Source of the DNA: an uncultured Collinsella sp.
GTDB lineage: Bacteria; Actinomycetota; Coriobacteriia; Coriobacteriales; Coriobacteriaceae
Reading direction: 5' to 3'
Assembly: GCA_958349325.1 (NCBI GenBank)
Contig: CATWCP010000011.1
Span: 1-32,086, forward strand
Length of the DNA stretch: 32,086 bases
Shown one piece after another: positions 25,185-32,086 of this stretch. Position 1 is the first letter of the stretch; the number at the start of each line of letters is the position of its first letter. The notes below the pieces were generated by a model. The model had not been told where the DNA came from and made no database searches. It saw only the letters and a program-made list of their open reading frames with translations. A program made the position numbers and the translations under genes.

Positions 25185-25235
25185 CGACGGGCGCGGCGCT
25201 CGGTCGCGCCCGTCGAGTAATGCCGTGCTGGCATT
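25185..25235 (-). promoter_or_regulatory. Two hairpins between glgP and glgC
   Basis: An 11-bp stem (CGACGGGCGCG at 25185-25195, CGCGCCCGTCG at 25205-25215) and a 6-bp stem (AATGCC/GGCATT, 25219-25235) lie in the 108-base gap between glgP and glgC. Neither has a U-tract. They may protect or process the mRNA so that glgP and glgC are expressed at different levels. Confidence 0.5.
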
Positions 25236-25252
25236 AGGGAGCTCGTGCGCCT

Positions 25253-27679
25253 TTACGCGTGCCAGATCTCGTCGCGGTACTCGCGAATGGTGCGGTCGCT
25301 CGAGAACCAGCCGGAGGAGGCGGTGTTGAGCAGCGCCTTGCGGTTCCAGGTCTCCTGGTTGCCGTAGCTGTTCGTGAGCGCCTCCCAGGTGTCGACGTAG
25401 CTGCGGAAATCGGCCATGACCAGGTCGGGGTCGTTGTTGTTCATGAGCTCGTTGTAGATGCTCTCGAAGTTGCCCGAAAGACCCGCAAAGGTGTTGTCCT
25501 TGAGCTCGTCCATCACGCGGCCCAGACGCTCGCGGTCGCCGTTGAGGGTATCCCACGCAAAGTAGCTGTTGGATGCCCAGAGCTGCTCGACCTCGGGAGC
25601 GGTCAGGCCAAAGATGGCCTCGTTCTCGCGGCCGGCCAGGTCGGCGATCTCGATGTTTGCGCCGTCGAGGGTGCCCAGCGTAATGGCGCCGTTCATCATG
25701 AGCTTCATGTTGGACGTGCCCGAGGCCTCCTTGCCGGCCGTGGAGATCTGCTCCGAAATCTCGGCGGCGGGGTAGATGAGCTGGGCGTTGCTTACGCGGA
25801 AGTTGGGGATAAAGCAGACCTTCATGACCTCGTTGACGCGGGCATCGTTGTTGATGACGTCGGCCACGGAGTTAATGAGGCGGATGGTCTCCTTGGCAAA
25901 GGTGTAGCTCGAGGCGGCCTTGCCGCTAAAGATGAAGGTCGTCGGCGTCACGTGGAAGTTGGGATCGGCGATGCGACGGTTGTAGATGTCCATCACCTTC
26001 ATGATGTTCATGAGCTGGCGCTTGTAGGCATGGAAGCGCTTAACCTGGACATCGAAGACGGTGTTGGGGTCGATGACCAGACCGGTCTCGGCCTTAACGT
26101 AGGCGGCCAGGCGCTCCTTGTTGGCGCGCTTGGAGGCACCCACGGCCTTCAGGAACTCGGTGTCGTTCTGGAACTCCTTGAGCTTCTCCAGCTCAAAGGC
26201 GTCCTTGAGCCAGCCGTCGCCAATGGCATCGGTGACGAGCTTGGCGTAGGTGGGGTTGGCCTCGGCAAAGAAGCGACGGTGCGAGATGCCGTTGGTCTTG
26301 TTGTTGAACTTCTCGGGCGTCAGGGCATAGAAGTCCTTGAGCACGATGTTCTTGATGATGTCGGAGTGGATCTTGGCCACGCCGTTGACGCTATGGCTGC
26401 AGATCACGGACAGGTTGGCCATGCGGATCTCGCCATCCCACAGAATGGCGGTCTGGCGCAGACGCTCCTGCCAGCCCTCCTGCGTGGTGTCGAACGACTC
26501 GTGCCAACGACGGCTGATCTCGTCGATGATCTGGTACACGCGGGGGAGGAGCTTGGAGAACGTGCCGATGGGCCATTTCTCCAGAGCCTCGGGCAGGATG
26601 GTGTGGTTGGTGTAGCTCACGACCTGCGTCACGATGTTCCAGGCGTCGTCCCACTCGAGCTTCTTCTCGTCGATGAGAATGCGCATGAGCTCGGGGCCGC
26701 ACATGGCGGGGTGCGTGTCGTTGGTGTGGATAGCAACAAACTGCGGCAGCAGCTCCCAATTCTCGCCGTGCTCCTTCTCAAAGGTGTCGAGCAGGCTGTA
26801 GATGCCGGCCGAGACAAACAGGTACTCCTGCTTCAGGCGCAGCAGACGGCCGTGCTCGCCGGCGTCGTTGGGGTAGAGGATGGCGCTGATGGCCTCGGCC
26901 TCGGCGCGCTCGGCGTCGGCCAGGGCATAGTCGCCGCGGTTGAAGGCCTCGAGGTCAAAGTGCTCCTCGACCGGCTCGGCGGCCCAGACGCGCAGCTTGT
27001 TCACGGTCTCGCCGGCATAGCCCACAACGGGGATGTCATAGGGGACGGCCAGGATGTCCTGCGTGTCCACCGTGCGGTAGAACGTGCGGCCGTTCTCCTC
27101 AAAGCCCTCAACATGGCCACCAAACTTAATGGTCACGGCCTTGTCCTGACGACGGACCTCCCAGGGATAGCCGTGGGTGAGCCACTCGTCGGTGGCCTCG
27201 ACCTGGCTGCCGTTGACAATCTCCTGCTTAAACAGGCCGTAGCGGTAGCGCATGCCGTTGCCGTAGCCGGCAATGCCCTCGGCTGCCATGGAATCCAGGA
27301 AGCATGCGGCCAGACGGCCCAGGCCGCCGTTGCCCAGGGCCGGATCGGGCTCCTGGTTCTCGATGACGGACAGGTCAAAGCCCATGTCGTCGAGCGCCTC
27401 GGCGACCATGTCGCGCACGCCAAAGTTGAGTAGGTAGTTGTCAAGCAGGCGGCCGATCAAAAACTCGATCGAGAAGTAGTACACGCGCTTCTTGCCCTCG
27501 GCGGTGGCGCGGGCGTCGCTCTTGGTGGCAACGGTGCGCGCCTTCTCGGCCACGAGCTTGGCTAGGGCGTTAAAGCGGTCAAGGTCGCTGGCGGCCTCGA
27601 CGCTCTTGCCGCTGATGCTCATGACGGCATCGCGATAAAGCTCGGTAAACTCCTGCTTGTTGTCGAAGATCTTATTCAT
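25253..27679 (-). CDS. glgP: Glycogen/starch phosphorylase
   Basis: An 808-residue GT35 enzyme releasing glucose-1-phosphate from alpha-1,4-glucan ends. The pyridoxal-phosphate lysine is Lys659 in EASGTSNMKLMMNG, and the following GTLDGANIEI is characteristic. The N-terminal region has PALGNGGLGRLAACFLDS and the GYGNGMRYRYGLF substrate region. The length is standard, and unlike GlgA and GlgB it has no basic tail. AAAGGA lies four bases before the ATG. It is the second gene of the operon, 94 bases after glgB, so breakdown and synthesis enzymes share transcription. Confidence 0.97.
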   Translation of the reverse strand: MNKIFDNKQEFTELYRDAVMSISGKSVEAASDLDRFNALAKLVAEKARTVATKSDARATAEGKKRVYYFSIEFLIGRLLDNYLLNFGVRDMVAEALDDMGFDLSVIENQEPDPALGNGGLGRLAACFLDSMAAEGIAGYGNGMRYRYGLFKQEIVNGSQVEATDEWLTHGYPWEVRRQDKAVTIKFGGHVEGFEENGRTFYRTVDTQDILAVPYDIPVVGYAGETVNKLRVWAAEPVEEHFDLEAFNRGDYALADAERAEAEAISAILYPNDAGEHGRLLRLKQEYLFVSAGIYSLLDTFEKEHGENWELLPQFVAIHTNDTHPAMCGPELMRILIDEKKLEWDDAWNIVTQVVSYTNHTILPEALEKWPIGTFSKLLPRVYQIIDEISRRWHESFDTTQEGWQERLRQTAILWDGEIRMANLSVICSHSVNGVAKIHSDIIKNIVLKDFYALTPEKFNNKTNGISHRRFFAEANPTYAKLVTDAIGDGWLKDAFELEKLKEFQNDTEFLKAVGASKRANKERLAAYVKAETGLVIDPNTVFDVQVKRFHAYKRQLMNIMKVMDIYNRRIADPNFHVTPTTFIFSGKAASSYTFAKETIRLINSVADVINNDARVNEVMKVCFIPNFRVSNAQLIYPAAEISEQISTAGKEASGTSNMKLMMNGAITLGTLDGANIEIADLAGRENEAIFGLTAPEVEQLWASNSYFAWDTLNGDRERLGRVMDELKDNTFAGLSGNFESIYNELMNNNDPDLVMADFRSYVDTWEALTNSYGNQETWNRKALLNTASSGWFSSDRTIREYRDEIWHA

Positions 27680-27753
27680 ACGTTCCTTTCCCCCGGGGAT
27701 GTTTCTCCCGGAACGGTTATGACTTGTATCCTACGCCCCCGCGGGGCGGGTAA

Positions 27754-27765
27754 TTACAGCTGTAA
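27754..27765. promoter_or_regulatory. 12-bp palindrome between glgB and glgP
   Basis: A perfect palindrome TTACAGCTGTAA, nine bases past the glgB stop. It could be a small operator for an internal promoter, but there is no other promoter evidence here. Confidence 0.25.
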
Positions 27766-27773
27766 CGGTTTTG

Positions 27774-30053
27774 TTACGCATCCTTGGCAGACGACTTAGC
27801 AGAAGCAGACTTGGCCCTGGTAGCGACCTTTTTGGTAGTCGGCTTCTTGGCCGCGGTAGCCTTAGCAGCGGGCTTTGCGGCGGTCTTGGCCTTGGCCTTG
27901 GTCGTCGTGGCCTTTGTCTTGGCCGGAGCCTTCTTAGCAGCCGCGGGTTTGGGCTTCACCGAGGACGAGCGCTTGCGCATCGCCTTCTTGGGCTCCTCGA
28001 CCACCGGCGGCATATAGCTGCTGGGACCGCGGCGCTTAAGCACCACGCCTGCCAGGCCGGGCACCTTAATCTCGATGGAGTCCATCTGCCCGTTCCAGGG
28101 ATAGGGCTCGCTCGAGCAGGTGTAGGGCTCCTCGCCGGCGTATCCGCTGCCGCCAAACTCGGGACGGTCGGAATCGAAGATGACCTCCCAGTCGCCCTCG
28201 CGCGGCACGCCCACGCGGAAGCTCTCGTAGCTCGCCGGGTCAAAGTTGATCAGGATCACCAGGTCGTTGTCGACGTCCTCGCCCTGACGCACAAAGCTCA
28301 CGATGGACTGCTTGGAGTTATCCGCATCGATCCAGGTAAAGCCGTCGTCGGTGTAGCCGCGCTCGTACAGGGCGGGCTCGGCGGTGTACAGGTGGTTGAG
28401 CGCCTTGATAAACGCCTGATGATGACGGTGGGTCTCGTACTCCTCGGTCAGGAACCACTGGATGGACTCGTAGTAGCGCCATTCAATAAACTGACCGATC
28501 TCGTTTCCCATAAAGTTGAGCTTGGCGCCGGGATGCGTCATCTGATAGAAGGCCAGCGTGCGTAGGCCGGCAAACTGGCGCCACCAGTCGCCCGGCATGC
28601 GGCCGATCAGCGAGCACTTGCCGTGCACGACCTCGTCGTGGCTCAGCGGGCAAATAAAGTTCTCAGTAAAGGCGTACATGATGGAGAACGTGAGCAGCCC
28701 GTGGTTGCCGGGGCGCCACGGAAAATCGGTCTGCATGTAGTGCAGGGTGTCGTTCATCCAGCCCATGTCCCACTTGTAGTGGAAGCCCAGGCCGCCGTCC
28801 TGCGGCGGATAGGTCACGAGCGGCCACGCGGTGGACTCCTCGGCCATCATCATCACGTCGGGGTAGTGCGCCTCCACGGCGCAGTTGACCTGGCGGATAA
28901 AAGCGCTGGCGTCCAGGTCCTCCTCGGTACCGTACTTGTTGAACTTCTTTTGGCCCGGATCGTCGATGCCAAAGTTGAGGTACAGCATACTGGACACGCC
29001 GTCCATGCGAATGCCGTCCACGTGGAAGTTCTCGAGCCAATACAGCACGTTGGAGACCAGGAAGGAGCGGACCTCGCCGCGGGCGAAGTCAAACTTGTGC
29101 GTGCCCCAGTTGGGGTGAATCTCGTGCTCAAACAGCATGTGACCGTTAAAGGTGGCAAGGCCGTGGGAGTCGGCGCAAAAACCGCCGGGCACCCAGTCCA
29201 TAATCACGCCGATACCCGCCTCGTGGCACGCATCGATAAAGTGCATGAGCTGCTGCGGGTTGCCGTAGCGCGATGTGGCGGCATAGTAGCCGGTCGTCTG
29301 GTAGCCCCAGGAGCCGTCGAAGGGATGCTCCATGAGCGGCATGACCTCGATATGCGTATAGCCCATGTCGCGCACGTAGTCCACGAGCTCCACCGACAGG
29401 TCGTCGTAGGTGTAGAACTCGCCGCGCTGCGCGGGGAAGGGATCCATGGGGCCGGGGTAGTTGCCGTACTCGTCGGGCTCGCCCTGTGGCGTGTCGCCGT
29501 GGCGCTTCCACGAGCCAATATGCACCTCGTAGATGTTGAGCGGCTGCGACATGTGGTTGTGGCTGGCGCGGCGCTTGAGCCACGCGGCGTCGTTCCACTG
29601 GTAGCCATCGAGGGTCCACAGCACGCTCGCGGTACCCGGAGGGCACTCGGCCTTAAAGGCATACGGATCGGCCTTGTAGAGCTTTTCACCCTCGTTGGTC
29701 TCAATAAGATATTTATAGAGCTGACCCTGATCGGCGCCAGGAATAAAGCCTTCCCAAATAGCGCTCGTATGCACGGGCACCAGCGGGTTGGCCTGCTCAT
29801 CCCAGTCGTTAAATTCACCAATGACATGGACACTCTTTACGTCGGGCGCCCAAACGCAAAAGCGCCAGCCGCGCGTGCGCTGCTGCGTGTCGGGATGCGC
29901 GCCCATCTTTTCCCAGCTGCGCTCCCACATTCCAATGCCAAACAGGTAGACATCGTCCTTGGAGAGCTCCGGTGTGTGCGGAGCCGGTTTGCGGGTTGCG
30001 GGCTTTTTAGCCGTTGGCTTTAGCTTTGTATCGCTCACGTTTGATCCCATCAT
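27774..30053 (-). CDS. glgB: 1,4-alpha-glucan branching enzyme with lysine/alanine-rich C-terminal tail
   Basis: A GH13 enzyme of 759 residues as called, which moves glucan chains to alpha-1,6 positions. A short Lys/Pro-rich N-terminus precedes a CBM48-like domain (WRFCVWAPDVKSVHVIGEFNDWD). Catalytic residues, numbered from 30053, are Asp351 in IRMDGVSS, Glu405 in MAEESTAWP and Asp473 in LSHDEV. The last 71 residues are Lys/Ala/Thr-rich (KATTTKAKAK, KATAAKKPTTKK) and share short blocks with the GlgA tail. The start is uncertain: ATG at 30053 or 30050 and GTG at 30038 all lack a strong ribosome site, and a TTG at 30098 is also open. First gene of the operon, behind a structured leader. Confidence 0.94.
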   Translation of the reverse strand: MMGSNVSDTKLKPTAKKPATRKPAPHTPELSKDDVYLFGIGMWERSWEKMGAHPDTQQRTRGWRFCVWAPDVKSVHVIGEFNDWDEQANPLVPVHTSAIWEGFIPGADQGQLYKYLIETNEGEKLYKADPYAFKAECPPGTASVLWTLDGYQWNDAAWLKRRASHNHMSQPLNIYEVHIGSWKRHGDTPQGEPDEYGNYPGPMDPFPAQRGEFYTYDDLSVELVDYVRDMGYTHIEVMPLMEHPFDGSWGYQTTGYYAATSRYGNPQQLMHFIDACHEAGIGVIMDWVPGGFCADSHGLATFNGHMLFEHEIHPNWGTHKFDFARGEVRSFLVSNVLYWLENFHVDGIRMDGVSSMLYLNFGIDDPGQKKFNKYGTEEDLDASAFIRQVNCAVEAHYPDVMMMAEESTAWPLVTYPPQDGGLGFHYKWDMGWMNDTLHYMQTDFPWRPGNHGLLTFSIMYAFTENFICPLSHDEVVHGKCSLIGRMPGDWWRQFAGLRTLAFYQMTHPGAKLNFMGNEIGQFIEWRYYESIQWFLTEEYETHRHHQAFIKALNHLYTAEPALYERGYTDDGFTWIDADNSKQSIVSFVRQGEDVDNDLVILINFDPASYESFRVGVPREGDWEVIFDSDRPEFGGSGYAGEEPYTCSSEPYPWNGQMDSIEIKVPGLAGVVLKRRGPSSYMPPVVEEPKKAMRKRSSSVKPKPAAAKKAPAKTKATTTKAKAKTAAKPAAKATAAKKPTTKKVATRAKSASAKSSAKDA

Positions 30054-30124
30054 GACGCGGCAGCGTGTTGCCTTGGTGACTAGATGCGAAAGGTCCAAGG
30101 CTGCACGAATCGAAGGGACGGCGA

Positions 30125-30178
30125 AGTTTCTGTGATTCGTTCCACCTCGCGTGCTCGGTGGAACTTTCGGCAGAAACT
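30125..30178 (-). promoter_or_regulatory. Nested hairpin in the probable glgB 5' leader
   Basis: An outer 8-bp stem (AGTTTCTG at 30125-30132, CAGAAACT at 30171-30178) and an inner 7-bp stem (TTCCACC at 30140-30146, GGTGGAA at 30157-30163) share an axis with an internal loop of 7 bases on each side. It lies between the candidate glgB promoter and its start codon. It does not match a riboswitch class I know. Confidence 0.5.
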
Positions 30179-30250
30179 ACGATAACACCTGTGCGTTAGT
30201 TTTATGGACGAAAGCGGATTTGCGGGGGCGTTTAATCGGTAAGCGACATG

Positions 30251-30256
30251 TTTATA
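30251..30256 (-). promoter_or_regulatory. Candidate extended -10 box for glgB
   Basis: On the minus strand TGGTATAAAC gives TATAAA preceded by a TG extended -10. At 17 bases spacing the -35 would fall at 30274-30279, inside the operator-like palindrome, with a poor hexamer (TACCAC). The leader would be about 190 bases. Confidence 0.4.
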
Positions 30257-30274
30257 CCACTGGCAGATTTGACG

Positions 30275-30300
30275 TGGTAAAACTCTTGACAGTTTTACCA
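30275..30300. promoter_or_regulatory. Operator-like palindrome around a TTGACA hexamer
   Basis: Perfect 9-base inverted arms, TGGTAAAAC (30275-30283) and GTTTTACCA (30292-30300), with an 8-base spacer. TTGACA at 30286-30291 (plus strand) lies in the spacer and could be a -35 for the HAD gene, although the -10 at 17 bases (TTCAAA) is poor. The left arm also covers the -35 position of the candidate glgB promoter. Confidence 0.6.
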
Positions 30301-30331
30301 ATTTGGGTTTCAAAATTGTTTGGCTGACGTT

Positions 30332-30362
30332 TGGTAAAACGTTTTTAGCAGGATGTTTACCA
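30332..30362 (+). promoter_or_regulatory. Second operator-like motif pair upstream of the HAD gene
   Basis: TGGTAAAACG (30332-30341) continues as TTTTTAGCA, giving a near-symmetric AAAACGTTTT centre like LacI-family operators. An inverted GTTTACCA lies at 30355-30362. The pair ends 23 bases before the HAD gene ATG. The spacing to the first pair is about 60 bases centre to centre. Confidence 0.55.
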
Positions 30363-30384
30363 TTTGATATCGAAAGGTTCGTTT

Positions 30385-31074
30385 ATGTCCCATACCGCCG
30401 CTCCCAAGGTTGCTTTTGTTTTCGATTGCGACGGCACGCTGGTAAATAGCACGCCCGTTTGGGCCTATGCCCAGCCCGAGTTATTGCACCGCCACGGTGT
30501 CGACGTGACGATCGACGATTTTGCCCAGTTTGAGCATTTGTCGCTCGAGGACGAGTGCCAGGCCTACCACGACACGTGGGGCATTGGCGCGAATGGCGAG
30601 GAGCTGTATCGCGAGCTTAGCGACATCCTGATCGATGGCTACTCCAAGGTGCCGCCGCGCGAGGGGCTCCTGGCGTTTTTGGAGCAGGCGAAGGCGGCAG
30701 GCATTGCCATGTGCGTGGCTACGTCCACGCCGGCCGAGCTGGTGCAGTCTGCGCTCGCTGGCGCCGGGCTCGACGCCTACATGGAGTTTGTGACCACCAC
30801 GGGCGAGGCAGGTCGTTCCAAGCAGTTCCCCGACGTATACGAGCTGGCGCTGTGCCGTCTGGAGGAGCGTCATGGGCACAAGTTTGAGTGCGCATGGGTG
30901 TTTGAGGACGCCGTCTTTGGCCTTAAGAGCTCTGGCACCGCCGGCTTTAAGCGTGTGGGCATCTATGACCCGCATGGCCGCATGAAGCGCGACGACGTAC
31001 GCGCCAACTGCGATATCTTTATCGACAGCTACGAGGAGCTGGATCTGGCCCGCGTTCTTTCGTTTGAGGGATAG
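30385..31074 (+). CDS. HAD-superfamily (subclass IA) phosphatase
   Basis: A 229-residue cytoplasmic HAD hydrolase. Motif I is FDCDGTL with nucleophile Asp14 and acid/base Asp16, motif II is ATSTP, motif III is Lys146 in SKQFPD, and motif IV is FEDAVFG at 173-179. An alpha-helical cap lies between residues about 30 and 95. The FEDAVFGLKSSGTAG motif resembles beta-phosphoglucomutases and small sugar-phosphate phosphatases, but the cap does not show the beta-phosphoglucomutase arginine motif, so a phosphatase is the safer call. GAAAGG lies seven bases before the ATG at 30385. It is followed at nine bases by the thiamine diphosphokinase gene. The substrate is unknown; motifs upstream hint at shared control with glgB. 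Confidence 0.88.
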   Translation: MSHTAAPKVAFVFDCDGTLVNSTPVWAYAQPELLHRHGVDVTIDDFAQFEHLSLEDECQAYHDTWGIGANGEELYRELSDILIDGYSKVPPREGLLAFLEQAKAAGIAMCVATSTPAELVQSALAGAGLDAYMEFVTTTGEAGRSKQFPDVYELALCRLEERHGHKFECAWVFEDAVFGLKSSGTAGFKRVGIYDPHGRMKRDDVRANCDIFIDSYEELDLARVLSFEG

Positions 31075-31083
31075 GCGAGGGCT

Positions 31084-31725
31084 GTGGCTTGCAAAGTACT
31101 TGTAGTCTGCGGCTCGCCCGTGGTGGCGAGCGCTGATCTGTTGCGTAGGCTAGCGGGGGAGTGCGATTACGTTGTCGCCGTGGACCGTGGACTCGACGCG
31201 CTACTGAGTGCCGGCCTGGGCTGCGACGTGTATGTGGGGGATGCCGACACGGTGAGTGATGCGGGTCGTGCGTTGGTCGATGCCGCCACCGACTTTGAAG
31301 TTGAGCGCCACGACCCCTATAAGGACTATACCGACCTAGCGTTGGCTTTGGAGTCCGTGCGCCGCCGCTGGCCTGGTGCCGAATTAGTTGCGACTTGCGC
31401 CACCGGCGGCCGCCCGGATATGGCGCTTTCCGTACTGGGGCTGCTTGCAGGCTATGAGGATGCCCCCATCTGGATCGCCGAGGACAAGGTGGTCGCCCGC
31501 ATCCTTCACGCAGGTGAGACGTGGACCATCGAGGGTGCCGAAGGCAAGACGTTCTCCATCATCGCCATTGCCCCCGGAACGGTGGTAAGCGAACACGGCC
31601 TAGAATGGGAGCTTGACCACAGCCCCCTGGGCCTGCTAGCCGACATGGGCATTAGCAACGTCGTCAGGGGTACAGCAAAGATCCAAGTCCACACCGGTAC
31701 CGCCATCGCTTACCTCTACAAGTAA
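31084..31725 (+). CDS. Thiamine diphosphokinase
   Basis: A 213-residue enzyme that transfers pyrophosphate from ATP to thiamine, giving thiamine diphosphate. Family motifs are GDADT at 52-56 (commonly GDxDS), KDYTDLALAL beginning at Lys80, and GGRPDM at 108-113 (commonly GGRxDH, here with Met replacing His). The C-terminal beta-sandwich ends in VRGTAKIQVHTGTAIAYL. The start is GTG at 31084, with GAGG only three bases upstream, and no better in-frame start is visible. It is nine bases after the HAD gene, so the two are cotranscribed. In other bacteria this gene often follows rpe, which is absent here. Confidence 0.87.
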   Translation: MACKVLVVCGSPVVASADLLRRLAGECDYVVAVDRGLDALLSAGLGCDVYVGDADTVSDAGRALVDAATDFEVERHDPYKDYTDLALALESVRRRWPGAELVATCATGGRPDMALSVLGLLAGYEDAPIWIAEDKVVARILHAGETWTIEGAEGKTFSIIAIAPGTVVSEHGLEWELDHSPLGLLADMGISNVVRGTAKIQVHTGTAIAYLYK

Positions 31726-31799
31726 GGTCTATCGCATCAGGGTTTTAACCGCCGCCCCAGGAAAACCCGTAAGACGGAAAATCAATCCAAAATTCCCAC

Positions 31800-31828
31800 T
31801 TGCATCCCCGAAGATCTTCCCCTATAGT
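31800..31828 (+). promoter_or_regulatory. Promoter of tRNA-Ala
   Basis: TTGCAT (31800-31805), 17 bases, TATAGT (31823-31828); transcription would start near 31835, seven bases before the tRNA. A good sigma-70-type match. The 75 bases between the thiamine diphosphokinase stop and this promoter hold nothing clear. Confidence 0.8.
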
Positions 31829-31841
31829 ATTACCTCGTCAC

Positions 31842-31917
31842 GGGGGCGTAGCTCAGCTGGGAGAGCGCTTGACTGGCAGTCAAGAGGTCAGGGGTTCGAT
31901 CCCCCTCGTCTCCACCA
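31842..31917 (+). tRNA. tRNA-Ala, anticodon GGC
   Basis: A 76-base cloverleaf with an encoded CCA end. The acceptor stem pairs GGGGGCG with CGTCTCC and includes the G3-U70 pair that identifies alanine tRNAs. The D arm is GCTC/GAGC, the anticodon stem CTTGA/TCAAG with loop CTGGCAG (anticodon at 31875-31877), and the T arm AGGGG/CCCCT with loop TTCGATC. It reads GCC codons, heavily used in the GC-rich genes of this window. Confidence 0.97.
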
Positions 31918-31927
31918 TTGTGAATGC

Positions 31928-31957
31928 AAAGGCCTTCGGAATTCCGAAGGCCTTTTT
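31928..31957 (+). terminator. Terminator of tRNA-Ala
   Basis: A perfect 28-base palindrome (31928-31955) with half AAAGGCCTTCGGAA, ending in a run of six Ts. It starts 11 bases after the tRNA CCA. Confidence 0.9.
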
Positions 31958-32006
31958 TCATGCCAAAACACCATGCGCCACAAACCCCAACTACGCCAAC
32001 AAAAAG

Positions 32007-32035
32007 TTGCACAAATTTTTTCCCATGTCTATACA
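32007..32035 (+). promoter_or_regulatory. Promoter reading out of the window
   Basis: TTGCAC (32007-32012), 17 bases, TATACA (32030-32035). The region is AT-rich. The transcript would run into sequence beyond the window. A short GCGAT/ATCGC inverted repeat at about 32053-32073 follows and could be an operator. Confidence 0.55.
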
Positions 32036-32086
32036 TATTTTGTTAGCCAAACGCGATTATCAGTGTAGATCGCCGTTCCATTTGGG

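Larger units (their letters stand above)
30054..30384. other. Divergent intergenic region between glgB and the HAD phosphatase gene
   Basis: 331 bases without a gene. It contains a structured segment of the probable glgB leader (30125-30178), an extended -10-like box for glgB (30251-30256), a palindromic operator-like pair (30275-30300) enclosing a TTGACA hexamer, and a second motif pair (30332-30362) just ahead of the HAD gene ribosome site. Confidence 0.75.

Noticed and set aside
25259..27433. 724-codon open frame antisense to glgP
   Set aside because: Shadow of the GC-biased glgP gene; the composition is Val/Gly/His/Leu-rich nonsense and it has no ribosome site.
31830..32036. Minus-strand open frame across the tRNA-Ala gene ending in a GDRTPDLLTASQ-like stretch
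   Set aside because: This is the well-known false protein made by reading the antisense strand of a tRNA gene.

Overview
The window looks like chromosomal DNA from a Coriobacteriia gut actinobacterium, most likely Collinsella or a close relative. This is an inference from high-GC, C-ending codons in most genes, AAGGAG-type ribosome sites, a Firmicutes-like glycogen gene set with paired GlgC and GlgD, and many intergenic inverted repeats. No database search was possible. I see no transposase, integrase, phage gene or CRISPR array.

Layout. Positions 110-3530 (minus) hold an overlapping three-gene MacAB-like export operon. Next on the minus strand come an L,D-transpeptidase (3660-5384), an iron-sulfur L-serine dehydratase (5534-7141) and metK (7453-8733). 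Positions 9043-16254 (plus) hold a translation and replication-restart block: gltX, priA-def, then fmt-rsmB. Positions 16396-30053 (minus) hold a small FmdB-type zinc-ribbon gene, a GH13-GH77 fusion enzyme, and the glycogen operon, transcribed in the order glgB, glgP, glgC, glgD, glgA. Positions 30385-31725 (plus) hold a HAD phosphatase and thiamine diphosphokinase, followed by tRNA-Ala(GGC) with a clear promoter and terminator.

How the genes work together. GlgC (with GlgD) makes ADP-glucose, GlgA extends alpha-1,4 chains, GlgB adds alpha-1,6 branches, and GlgP releases glucose-1-phosphate. The GH13-GH77 fusion would hydrolyse and rearrange alpha-glucans. Copies of a TGGTAAA(A)CG-type motif lie upstream of the fusion gene and in the glgB/HAD divergent region, which suggests one regulator for both alpha-glucan loci.

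The most unusual points are two. GlgA carries a C-terminal tail of about 284 residues, rich in Lys, Ala, Thr and Pro and resembling histone H1, and GlgB carries a related tail of 71 residues. In addition, nearly every operon boundary holds a long inverted repeat, of several different families: 26-bp and 30-bp stems, a composite GGGGACAGACTTAAATGA palindrome, a GTTGCGGTGAAATAGGGA repeat, and a 132-bp MITE-like element.
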